A DNA stretch of 64,000 nucleotides from BRHc4a sp049325055 (GTDB lineage: Bacteria; Bacillota; Desulfotomaculia; Desulfotomaculales; Desulfocucumaceae). The stretch spans positions 18,034-82,033 of the forward strand of contig JBMOPB010000016.1 in assembly GCA_049325055.1 (NCBI GenBank), given 5' to 3'. Positions 1 through 6,795 of the stretch are shown piece by piece. The first letter of the stretch is position 1; each line of letters begins with the position of its first letter. The notes under the pieces were generated by a model, which worked only from the letters and a program-made list of their open reading frames with translations, was not told the origin of the DNA and did no database searches. The position numbers and the translations under genes were made by a program.

Positions 1-284
1 GTCACCATCATGCAGGTGTGCAGAAGCTTTTCAGCCTGCTCCTTGATGGCGGCCACCACCGGTTCCGGGCAGTGGCCGACGTTCAGGGTGCCGATGCCGC
101 CATAGAAGTCAATAAAGGTATTCCCGTCCACGTCTCTGATCATGGCCCCGCTGGCCTCATCCACAAATATTGGAGTTGAATTTGAAATTCCACGTGCAAC
201 TATGTTAAGTTTTCTCTCCAACAAAGCCTGGCCTTTCGGCCCCGGCAGGTTAGTGACCTGTGGCAATAAAGACTCGACTGCCAT
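1..284 (-). CDS. gabT: 4-aminobutyrate aminotransferase-type PLP enzyme, N-terminal part
   Basis: Only the first 94 codons are inside the window; the gene continues past base 1. Translation from the ATG at 284 gives a protein with the usual class III aminotransferase opening: a segment ending in FVDEASGAMIRDVDGNTFID, then FYGGIGTLNVGHCPEPVV. This is the substrate and PLP-site edge of the GabT/omega-aminotransferase family, which moves an amino group from an omega-amino acid to 2-oxoglutarate or pyruvate. The PLP lysine is outside the window. A strong GAGGAGG ribosome site lies just upstream. It lies about 80 bases after a MoaD-like gene on the same strand, so the two may share a transcript. 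The exact substrate cannot be read from this fragment. Confidence 0.85.
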   Translation of the reverse strand, partial: MAVESLLPQVTNLPGPKGQALLERKLNIVARGISNSTPIFVDEASGAMIRDVDGNTFIDFYGGIGTLNVGHCPEPVVAAIKEQAEKLLHTCMMV

Positions 285-364
285 ATATCATCCTCCTCTT
301 GATTGAATGACTGTTAAACCCGAGCCCGGCGCCTTCCGGCACTGGACTACTCTGACCCGGCCGC

Positions 365-613
365 CTATCCGCCAACAATATAAGGAAACAGTACAATTTC
401 ATCCTCCGGATGGATCTTCCGTGAAAAATCATCCCTCTCGCCGTTAACCGCAGGAAAACTGACGTGTCCGGGAGGGATACCAAGAATTTTTATTATATCC
501 GCAACGGTGGATTCCGGCGGGACCGAAAGCATCACCCATGTCCTGCCGCCGCCAAAATATTTTGAGTGGCGGGCCAGTAGAATCCCCACCTCCACCTTGA
601 CTCTAACATCCAT
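365..613 (-). CDS. MoaD/ThiS-like ubiquitin-fold sulfur carrier protein
   Basis: This is an 82-residue protein from the ATG at 613; an in-frame GTG at 622 would add three residues. It has the beta-grasp pattern of MoaD/ThiS: a first strand VRVKVEVGILLARH, a middle helix region with PPESTVADIIKILGI, and a C-terminal EDEIVLFPYIVGG. The terminal Gly-Gly is the residue pair that is adenylated and loaded with sulfur in this family. Such proteins give sulfur to molybdopterin or tungstopterin, thiamine or other targets. In anaerobic Firmicutes related small proteins often sit beside aldehyde:ferredoxin oxidoreductases, but none is visible here; the next gene downstream is an aminotransferase. The specific pathway is not decided by the sequence. 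Confidence 0.75.
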   Translation of the reverse strand: MDVRVKVEVGILLARHSKYFGGGRTWVMLSVPPESTVADIIKILGIPPGHVSFPAVNGERDDFSRKIHPEDEIVLFPYIVGG

Positions 614-988
614 AAGTAACACCAGCCAAAATTCAATAACTTATTCCGGAAGGATTAATTATGCAAATGCAATGCCACCTACCCCGGACATGGCCGCCGT
701 AAGCCTTGAATAAGCCAACCTTTACAAAAATAACGATGATGCCGCCAGTCCGATAGCCCGTATAGCCCCGACTGCTCCAGATAAATTGTTCCAGTCACCG
801 GAAGAATTGCCCAGCCCAGGTCAATATCTTTGGAATTGGCAAATGATGCATTACTGCATGATACAATTATTTTTATATAGACGCTAAAAAGTCGACACGC
901 TTATGATATGTCGAAAATGCTGACCGACATTAAATAAATGCGTCAATACATTTTACCCACCCCCGAAGCCGGATCCGCGCTTAAATAA

Positions 989-1028
989 AAAAGCCCTTCA
1001 CCGGTTAAACAACAGCCGGAAGGGCTTT
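989..1028 (-). terminator. Rho-independent terminator
   Basis: AAAGCCCTT pairs with AAGGGCTTT, and the inner CCGG pairs with CCGG. Read on the minus strand, the stem is followed by a T-rich run (TTTTTTATTT). It would end transcripts coming from the DEAD-box helicase gene through the repeat element. Confidence 0.7.
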
Positions 1029-1140
1029 GTAGAAATTCAAGTGCAGGAGCCTGTAACAACGGTTTCTGCGGAGGGTCATCCCTGTCCGCCCTTTTTTAAA
1101 AAAGCATCCCTTCCGGACCGTCAGGAACTGGTCATAAGCT

Positions 1141-1180
1141 GAACGAATCTTATCACGACCTAAGTTAGGGCTATCGAAAA
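1141..1180 (+). repeat. Degenerate unit of the dispersed repeat
   Basis: The segment reads like the CTTTTCAC-GACCCC-AGGGCTGTCAAAA part of copies A and B, with about one change in four (CTTATCACGACC, then TTAGGGCTATCGAAAA). It lies 55 bases left of copy A and suggests that the element grows or decays in modular pieces. Confidence 0.5.
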
Positions 1181-1235
1181 TGGTCGTCGGTTATAAAGTT
1201 TTTACCGACGTCTGACGACTTACGACTTGCGATTA

Positions 1236-1390
1236 TGCCAGGCGACGCTTTTCACGACCCCGGTAGGACTGTCAAAAGCGAGCATGGCGCAAAGGCGCCG
1301 CCGGGACGGAGCGGAGCGTACATAAACGTACGTGAGCATCCGGACCGTGCGGGGCCGACAAAGCCAGGCGAAGCTTTTCACAGCCCGTGC
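1236..1390 (+). repeat. Dispersed structured repeat, copy A
   Basis: The copy has the same order of blocks as copy B near 6.0 kb: GCTTTTCACGACCCC, a GTCAAAAGCGAG block, a GC-rich left arm, the hairpin CGTACATAAACGTACG (1317-1332), a GC-rich right arm, then GGGGCCGACAAAG and GAAGCTTTTCACAGCCC. Its right end lies four bases from the stop codon of the DEAD-box helicase. The stem arms differ in sequence from copy B but still pair. No open reading frame or transposase is linked to it. Confidence 0.8.
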
Positions 1391-1393
1391 AAG

Positions 1394-3007
1394 CTATTGT
1401 CTGCTTCTGGCGGGCTCGACACTAACCTTCCTCCCCTTTATGGTCTGCCGGTGCAGGTACCCGATGACACAGTTGGCCCAATCCTCCGGAACCTCCACAA
1501 AGGTGAATTTGTCGTAAATACGGATGTCTCCCACAAGGTTGGCCGGTATCCCGGTCTCTTCGCAAATTGCCCGGACCAGTTCCGGGGGCCGGATGTTATC
1601 CGCCCTCCCTATGGTTATAAAAAGCCTGACCATTCCCGGCTTGGCCCCGGTATTTTCAAAAGATGTTTCGTCGTTATATTCTACCGAGGGGTCTTCATCC
1701 ACCGGGTCGAACGACATCTTAAGGGCCGCCGCGGCTATGTCCACGGGGTCGTAGTCATCCAGCAGGGGATTGATGAGCGTCCTGTAATACCCCAGCTTCC
1801 CTTCTTCAATAATCATTCTCAGCCTTTCCTTAAGCCCTTCCTTTTGCCTTTCGGCAATATCGGCGGGCTCGGGAAGGTGTTCCCTTCTGATTCTTGTTTT
1901 GGTCATTTTCTCTATAAGCTTAAGCTGGCCATAATCCCTGGGTGTTACAAGGGTTATGGCGGTGCCGGTCCTGCCAGCCCTTCCAGTTCGGCCTATCCGG
2001 TGGACATAGAACTCCACGTCCTGGGGAAGGTCGTAGTTTATAACGTGGGAAACGTTTTCTATGTCAAGCCCACGGGCCGCCACGTCCGTGGCCACCAGCA
2101 CCTCTATCTGGTTGTTTTTGAAACGTCTCATCACCTGGTTTCTCTGGTGCTGGCTCATATCGCCGTGCAGTCCGGCAACGGGGTATGCCCTGGCCTCCAT
2201 CCTTGCCACAAGGTCGTCCACACCCTTTTTGGTGCGGCAGAACACTATGGCCTTGGTAATGTCAAGGGCGTCCAGCATCCTTGCCATGGTCTCCAGCTTG
2301 GTCTTTTCCTTGGTCTCGTAATAGACCTGGTCAATCTGCGGAACGGTGATGCTCTCCTTGCTGACGGTAATATATTCCGGATTTTTTAGATAGCGGCGGG
2401 CAAGATCCAGAACCTCCCTGGGCATGGTGGCCGAAAAAAGAAGAGTCTGCCTCTCCTCCGGTGTGGCCTGCAGTATTGCCTCCACATCCTCGATGAATCC
2501 CATGTCCAGCATTTCATCGGCCTCATCCAGCACCAGCATCCTGAGACTGTCAAGGTTCAGGGTCTTTCTCCTCAGGTGGTCAAGAAGCCTTCCCGGTGTT
2601 CCTATCACCACCTGGACCCCCTGCCTCAAAACCCTTATCTGCCTGTCTATAGACTCGCCCCCGTAAATCGGCAGGGTCCTGACCCTGCGGTAGCGTCCAA
2701 TCCTGGAAATTTCCTCTGCCACCTGTATGGCAAGCTCCCTGGTGGGAGTCACTACCAGGGACTGAACGCCCCCTTTTAAGTTCAGCATCTCCACTATGGG
2801 AATGCCAAATGCGGCGGTCTTCCCGGTCCCTGTCTGGGCCTGCCCTATGACATCCCTTCCCTGCATTAAAGGCGGTATAGCTCTCACCTGTATTGGTGTT
2901 GGCTCCTCAAATCCCATGTCTGTCAGCGCCTGGGCAATTCTCCTGCTGACTTTCAGTTCCCCGAAACTTACATACTCTATCGGCAAATTACTATCTCCTT
3001 TTTTCAT
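1394..3007 (-). CDS. deaD: DEAD-box ATP-dependent RNA helicase with DbpA-type RNA-binding tail
   Basis: This 537-residue protein unwinds short RNA duplexes in the cytoplasm, most likely in ribosome assembly, mRNA turnover or cold adaptation. Motifs in order: Q motif FEEPTPIQ (about 33-40), Walker A AQTGTGKT (57-64), PTREL (88-92), TPGR (137-140), DEAD (161-164), SAT (192-194), and motif VI HRIGRTGRAGR near 330. The last 70 residues (about 460-532) fit the DbpA/CsdA RNA-recognition domain, which gives the DeaD/CsdA/YxiN style rather than the short CshA style. An ATG preceded by an AAGGAG-like site gives the start. The stop abuts repeat copy A. It is separated by about 70 bases from pncC upstream and may be co-transcribed. 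Confidence 0.93.
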   Translation of the reverse strand: MKKGDSNLPIEYVSFGELKVSRRIAQALTDMGFEEPTPIQVRAIPPLMQGRDVIGQAQTGTGKTAAFGIPIVEMLNLKGGVQSLVVTPTRELAIQVAEEISRIGRYRRVRTLPIYGGESIDRQIRVLRQGVQVVIGTPGRLLDHLRRKTLNLDSLRMLVLDEADEMLDMGFIEDVEAILQATPEERQTLLFSATMPREVLDLARRYLKNPEYITVSKESITVPQIDQVYYETKEKTKLETMARMLDALDITKAIVFCRTKKGVDDLVARMEARAYPVAGLHGDMSQHQRNQVMRRFKNNQIEVLVATDVAARGLDIENVSHVINYDLPQDVEFYVHRIGRTGRAGRTGTAITLVTPRDYGQLKLIEKMTKTRIRREHLPEPADIAERQKEGLKERLRMIIEEGKLGYYRTLINPLLDDYDPVDIAAAALKMSFDPVDEDPSVEYNDETSFENTGAKPGMVRLFITIGRADNIRPPELVRAICEETGIPANLVGDIRIYDKFTFVEVPEDWANCVIGYLHRQTIKGRKVSVEPARSRQ

Positions 3008-3028
3008 TTAATAACCACAGGGCAGTGA

Positions 3029-3123
3029 GGGGTTAGGGGTTAGGAATTACCTTATTACCCCAATCCCCAATACCATTAATAATCTCTTATTCCCGGTCCT
3101 TTCCCAATCCCCAATCCCCCACT
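3029..3123. repeat. Heptanucleotide short tandem repeats (GGGGTTA / CCCCAAT type)
   Basis: Three short arrays keep a strict 7-base period. GGGGTTA occurs twice and is followed by GGAATTA (3029-3049). CCCCAAT occurs twice and is followed by ACCATTA (3058-3078). CCCAATC occurs twice and is followed by CCCCACT (3103-3123). The first array is close to the complement of the second. The right part is translated as the tail of pncC. The style recalls the STRR heptamers known from filamentous cyanobacteria; that comparison comes from memory, not from a search. Confidence 0.75.
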
Positions 3124-3624
3124 CTCCAAAAGGTATTTAAGCAGCATTTCGAGTGCTGATTCCACAGTGGCGGTTCTGATTTCGTTCCGGTCCCCCCCCA
3201 GGCGCAGTTCCCTGGTTATGATAAATCCCGGAGCGTCCAGGGCTATGTAAACCAGCCCGACGGGCTTTTCCGGAGTCCCTCCGCCCGGCCCTGCTATTCC
3301 GGTTACCGCGAGCCCTATCTCGGTCATAAGCGTTTTTTTTGCTCCCCCGGCCATGGACCTGGCCACTTCCCCGCTTACAGCGCCGAACACAGCCAGCTCG
3401 TGGGCCGAAACGTTGAGCACGGCCTCCTTTACCCGGTTGCCGTAAGCCACCACGCACCCGGCAAAGTACGCTGAACTTCCCGGGACACCTGTTATTCTGG
3501 AAGCTATCAGACCGCCGGTGCATGATTCCGCCAGGCCCAGGGTGAGCCTCTGTTCCATCAGGAGCCTGCCGATTTCTTCTTCGGCCTTAAAGCTGTCGCT
3601 ATGGCATCTCACCTTACTGTTCAC
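3076..3624 (-). CDS. pncC: Nicotinamide-nucleotide amidase (CinA C-terminal domain family)
   Basis: This 182-residue stand-alone CinA-C protein removes the amide of nicotinamide mononucleotide, recycling NAD breakdown products to nicotinate mononucleotide. The family core is clear: LAESCTGGLIASRITGVPGSS (about 31-51, catalytic Ser/Lys region), YGNRVKEAVLNV, GAVSGEVARSMA, VTGIAGPGGGTPEKPVG, and the late GDRNEIR. The start is a GTG with a weak ribosome site, so a start a few codons later is possible. The last 16 codons (GGLGIGKGPGIRDY region) are read from a heptamer repeat array, so the C-terminus is probably a non-conserved tail. In many Firmicutes this gene neighbours pgsA, rimO and recA; here pgsA and rimO are nearby but recA is not. 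Confidence 0.88.
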   Translation of the reverse strand: MNSKVRCHSDSFKAEEEIGRLLMEQRLTLGLAESCTGGLIASRITGVPGSSAYFAGCVVAYGNRVKEAVLNVSAHELAVFGAVSGEVARSMAGGAKKTLMTEIGLAVTGIAGPGGGTPEKPVGLVYIALDAPGFIITRELRLGGDRNEIRTATVESALEMLLKYLLESGGLGIGKGPGIRDY

Positions 3625-3692
3625 CCGCGCTCAAATATGTTTTACAAAATTGGTTATTCGCCGGTGTTGACAAAATACCTCTTTTCAATGTA

Positions 3693-3753
3693 AAAGGCTG
3701 TAAAGACCTGGCCCGTGGGAACCTCACGATCCACAGGGAATTTCTTTACAGCC
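3693..3753 (-). terminator. Long imperfect hairpin terminator downstream of the FtsH-like gene
   Basis: GGCTGTAAAGA (3696-3706) pairs perfectly with TCTTTACAGCC (3743-3753), and an inner CCC-GTGG / CCAC-A-GGG stem continues it. On the minus strand the stem is followed by TTTTA, so it should terminate the protease transcript. Its length and inner stem are larger than needed for a simple terminator. Confidence 0.7.
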
Positions 3754-3794
3754 GTATGGTCATTTTTTCCGGTTTTATTCTTTTTTATACACCA

Positions 3795-5273
3795 TCAAGC
3801 GGCTAACGTACCCATTATCTTTCTCAACTGGGTACCCGAAATTTTTTCCTGCTCCAGTAAGAGTTCAACTACCTCAAAAAGCTGCTCTTTACGCTTGCTC
3901 AAAAACGTAATGACCCTTTCCTCCTGGGCCTGCAGTATCTTTTTCTGTGTCCTGTAGCGAAAGCTCCTGGGTAGGGTTTCCGGATCCACCACTCCTAAAT
4001 CGGACATCCCGGAATTGATAATCTGATCTGCAGTCTTGGTTGCCTGCAGGTAGTCATTTCCGGCGCCGGTGCTGCGGCCCCCCAGCATCATTTCTTCGGC
4101 CACCGCTCCGGCCAGCATTACTGCAATCTGGTTCTCCAGATAATCCCTGGTATAAAGGTAGGTATCGTCTTCCGGGGTCTGCCTCATATAGCCCAGGGCC
4201 TGGCCGCGGGGGGTGATGGTCAGAGTGGAAACAGAACCTTCCCGCAGGTGTTCACTCATGAAGGCGTGACCGGTCTCATGTATGGCCACTCTTTGCAGTT
4301 CCGCCGGAGAAGGCCTGCGGTCCAGACGGTCTCCCATCATAACCTTGTCCACCGCCTCGTGGAAATGCCTGTGGTACACAAGGCTAAGTCCCTCACGCAT
4401 GGCCAGTATGGCGGCTTCGTTAGCCAGGCTTTCCAGGTGCGCCCCGCTGAATCCGAATGTTTCCCTGGCAATAGCCTCCAGGCTCACATCTTCGGCCAGG
4501 GGTTTGTTCCTGGTGTGCAGTTTTATAATTTCAAGCCTTCCCTCCCTGTCCGGAAGCTCAACCTTGACCTGGCGGTCAAAACGCCCGGGCCTCAGCAAAG
4601 CGGGGTCAAGCATATCCACCCTGTTGGTGGCCCCGACTAGCAGCACCCTGACTTTGTCGTCCACCTTCAGCCCGTCCATTTGGACAAGTAGTTCATTTAG
4701 GGTCTGGTCGTACTCCAGGTGGCCGGTGGTCTGACCCCGTTTTCCACCCAGTATTTCAATCTCATCAATAAATATAATGGAGTTGTTTTTACCCATGCGC
4801 TGGGACGCTTCCCGGGCGGTCTGAAACAGTTTCCTTACCCTCTGGGCGCCCACACCGGCGTACATTTCGATAAATTCACTTCCGCTTGCAGCCACAAAGG
4901 CAGCGTCTGTATAACCGGCGGCCGCCTTGGCAAGCAGCGTCTTCCCGGTCCCCGGCGGTCCGGTTAAAAGAATCCCCTTAAGGGGTCTGATGCCCAACTT
5001 CTGTATATCACTCTGGTTTCTGATAAAATCCAGGGCCTCCTTCAGCTCCTTGATAGCAGTGGCCTGCCCCCCGATGTCCGAAAAGGATACCTCCTGCCTC
5101 ACGGCAAGGCCGCCGTCGCTAAAGTTTTTAGCAACAATGCCCTTTGACCGGGCTATGAAGTAAATGGCAAAACCAGCCCCGGCCAGGAATACCAAAGGTA
5201 TAACATCATACCCGGCCACCGCCAGAAAAATTACCGCAGCCAGGCCGAAGCCTATACCAATTTCTTTAATCAC
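3795..5273 (-). CDS. FtsH-like membrane AAA+ zinc metalloprotease lacking the extracytoplasmic domain
   Basis: This 492-residue protein has two closely spaced membrane segments (about 5-20 and 24-41) joined by only about four residues. A canonical FtsH has about 70 extracytoplasmic residues there. The FtsH catalytic parts follow: Walker A GPPGTGKT (105-112), pore motif MYAGVGA (Tyr where FtsH usually has Phe), Walker B IIFIDEIE (166-173), SRH ATNRVDMLDPALLRPGRFDR (215-234), zinc site HETGH (332-336), and a third ligand Asp in STGAGND. It should unfold and degrade membrane or cytosolic substrates at the membrane. The GTG start overlaps the stop of the upstream membrane protein by 4 bases (GTGA) with an AGGAGG site 8 bases away, so the two are translationally coupled. 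It is a divergent FtsH paralogue rather than the housekeeping FtsH. Confidence 0.85.
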   Translation of the reverse strand: MIKEIGIGFGLAAVIFLAVAGYDVIPLVFLAGAGFAIYFIARSKGIVAKNFSDGGLAVRQEVSFSDIGGQATAIKELKEALDFIRNQSDIQKLGIRPLKGILLTGPPGTGKTLLAKAAAGYTDAAFVAASGSEFIEMYAGVGAQRVRKLFQTAREASQRMGKNNSIIFIDEIEILGGKRGQTTGHLEYDQTLNELLVQMDGLKVDDKVRVLLVGATNRVDMLDPALLRPGRFDRQVKVELPDREGRLEIIKLHTRNKPLAEDVSLEAIARETFGFSGAHLESLANEAAILAMREGLSLVYHRHFHEAVDKVMMGDRLDRRPSPAELQRVAIHETGHAFMSEHLREGSVSTLTITPRGQALGYMRQTPEDDTYLYTRDYLENQIAVMLAGAVAEEMMLGGRSTGAGNDYLQATKTADQIINSGMSDLGVVDPETLPRSFRYRTQKKILQAQEERVITFLSKRKEQLFEVVELLLEQEKISGTQLRKIMGTLAA

Positions 5274-5830
5274 GACTGCCGCCTCCTTTCAGCTTCCCCA
5301 TTCAGCAGTGAACCGGGTTGTTGGTCACGGGGAATTATTTCATAAAGGTATTTATCGTTGTGATTAATCTGAATAAACATGCGGTCATGGTCCAGAAACA
5401 GCTTGGCCTCGGCCCCTTCCCGGGTGGCCCTTTGGGCGATGAAGCTCTCCATTTCCAGGAAATTGCCCCGTTCCAGCGCCTCATAGGCAGCCAGCCTGGT
5501 CTGATAGTATATTCCCTCCAGAGCAGCGTCACGGTCGTCTTTCACCGTTATTTTTACACTCCTCCTGCCAACGACATCCCGTATGGACCCGTTCAGTTTA
5601 TTGTACGAGTCCTGCAGGTTATCCACTTTCTTAAGCTTTACCTCCACTTCCAGCACCGGCCCCTGGTCGTTAATCTTATAGGAGGCTATATCACCGTTTT
5701 CCACCAGGGCCCTGGTCAGGGGACGCTCGTAATTAAACCTGTTGAAAAGCCACTGGGCTCCCCAAAGCGATCCCATTCCCACCAGAAGGGCCAAAACCAC
5801 AACGGGAATTTTTATTCCATTCCACTGCAT
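5270..5830 (-). CDS. Single-pass membrane protein coupled to the FtsH-like protease
   Basis: This 186-residue protein has one N-terminal membrane segment (about 7-27: IPVVVLALLVGMGSLWG), then a hydrophilic domain of mixed alpha/beta type rich in charged residues, with no motif I recognise. No signal cleavage site is evident, so it is probably anchored with the domain outside, although topology is not proven. The first gene of a two-gene unit, it overlaps the protease start by 4 bases, which implies fixed stoichiometry. A reasonable inference is that it supplies the extracytoplasmic or adaptor function missing from the neighbouring protease. The start is an ATG with GGGAAGG upstream. A dispersed repeat lies just upstream of the gene. 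Confidence 0.7.
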   Translation of the reverse strand: MQWNGIKIPVVVLALLVGMGSLWGAQWLFNRFNYERPLTRALVENGDIASYKINDQGPVLEVEVKLKKVDNLQDSYNKLNGSIRDVVGRRSVKITVKDDRDAALEGIYYQTRLAAYEALERGNFLEMESFIAQRATREGAEAKLFLDHDRMFIQINHNDKYLYEIIPRDQQPGSLLNGEAERRRQS

Positions 5831-5964
5831 ACTAACCTTCCCCTCTATAAAATCTTTCGCTGCACGCTGTCGGACGGGGCAATTCTGCCCATTAAAAAAG
5901 ATAAAAAAATCAAGCTTAACTACTTGACGAAAAAATTAACAGCAATAATTTGCCATGAAATATA

Positions 5965-6126
5965 GGGCCGACAAAGTCAGGCGAAGCTTTTCACGACCCC
6001 ATTAGGGCTGTCAAAAGCGAGTATGACGCGAAGGCAACGCCAGGGCGAAGCGGAGCGTACATAAACGTACGTGAGCATCGCGCTGGCGGGGCCGACAAAG
6101 TCAGGCGAAGCTTTTCACAGCCCGTA
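5965..6126 (+). repeat. Dispersed structured repeat, copy B (most complete)
   Basis: A perfect 30-bp direct repeat (GGGCCGACAAAGTCAG onward to GCTTTTCAC) lies at 5965-5994 and 6089-6118. It flanks a core with GGGCTGTCAAAAGC on the left, inverted as GCTTTTCACAGCCC on the right, and a central hairpin CGTACATAAACGTACG (6056-6071). CGCCAG (6038-6043) pairs with CTGGCG (6083-6088) around it. The interval 5831-6264 holds no gene; besides this element it has a terminator at 6165-6199 and an AT-rich stretch. The copy is 3' of pgsA and 5' of the protease pair. Confidence 0.82.
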
Positions 6127-6164
6127 CATGCTGACAACATGGTATTATAGCATATATATTAAAA

Positions 6165-6199
6165 ATAAGAAGCAGGTAATGGATGTAAGCATTACCTGC
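6165..6199 (-). terminator. Terminator downstream of pgsA
   Basis: GCAGGTAAT (6172-6180) pairs perfectly with ATTACCTGC (6191-6199), followed on the minus strand by TTCTTATTTTTAA. It would end the yajQ-rimO-pgsA transcript. Confidence 0.8.
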
Positions 6200-6264
6200 C
6201 AGTTTCCCGCCCTGGATTCTGATGGAAAAGAATCTTTTGTGTACTCTGTGGCTTAAATATCTTT

Positions 6265-6795
6265 TCAAATACCGTCTTTCTTGATAACCGACCAGCTGCG
6301 GTAAAAATAATCCCAGCCGGACCACATGGTGAAAAAGACAGCCACCGCCACCGCCGTGTAGCCCAGTATAAGCGGAAGATCTTTTATAAAAAGCGCCACG
6401 ATGGCTACTATCTGGGTCACCGTTTTTACCTTTCCCAGCCACCCGGCCGCTATTACATTTCCGTCCACCGCCGCCAGCGCTCTCAATCCGGTTACTGCGT
6501 ACTCGCGGCCTATTATTATCAGCGCCACCCAGGAAGGCAGCCTCTGAAGCTCCACCAGAACGATAAGGGCAGCGGTGACAAGCAGTTTATCGGCCAGCGG
6601 GTCCATGAGCTTGCCCAGGTTGGTGATCATCTTGCGTTTTCTGGCAATATATCCGTCCAGGCCGTCGGTACTGGCCGCCAGTATGAATATAGCCGCCGCT
6701 ATATAATCGCCGTATGGTATTCTGAGGGTTACAACAGCCACAAACAGCGGTATCAGGAATATCCTCACCAGCGTTACCCGGTTGGGTAGGTTCAT
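6265..6795 (-). CDS. pgsA: CDP-diacylglycerol-glycerol-3-phosphate 3-phosphatidyltransferase
   Basis: This 176-residue integral membrane enzyme makes phosphatidylglycerol phosphate from CDP-diacylglycerol and glycerol 3-phosphate, the committed step to phosphatidylglycerol and cardiolipin. The CDP-alcohol phosphotransferase motif (two DG pairs, then AR, G and two Asp at four-residue spacing) is seen across about residues 44-70: DGLDGYIARKRK, then NLGKLMDPLADK. Several hydrophobic helices follow. Length and start (MNLPNRVTLVRI) match the family. It begins one base after the rimO stop, so the two are co-translated. The cdsA gene that supplies the substrate is at 30.9 kb. Confidence 0.95.
   Translation of the reverse strand: MNLPNRVTLVRIFLIPLFVAVVTLRIPYGDYIAAAIFILAASTDGLDGYIARKRKMITNLGKLMDPLADKLLVTAALIVLVELQRLPSWVALIIIGREYAVTGLRALAAVDGNVIAAGWLGKVKTVTQIVAIVALFIKDLPLILGYTAVAVAVFFTMWSGWDYFYRSWSVIKKDGI

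Larger units (their letters stand above)
623..1393. other. 770-base gene-free interval with hairpins and dispersed-repeat units
   Basis: No convincing coding region is present. The left part (623-980) is AT-rich and would carry the promoter of the MoaD-like gene, but I could not fix a clear -35/-10 pair. A terminator-like hairpin lies at 989-1028. The segment 1141-1180 is a degenerate copy, and 1236-1390 a near-complete copy, of the dispersed repeat described separately. Between them, a small hairpin is formed by CGTCGGT (1185-1191) and ACCGACG (1204-1210). Confidence 0.6.

Noticed and set aside
1235..2389. 384-codon plus-strand open frame
   Set aside because: It is antisense to the DEAD-box helicase gene, has no homology and no ribosome site; the minus frame carries all helicase motifs.
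3029..3049. Telomere-like GGGGTTA repeat
   Set aside because: Only two perfect units occur inside a bacterial operon; the 7-base period is shared with other arrays, so it belongs to the heptamer repeats.
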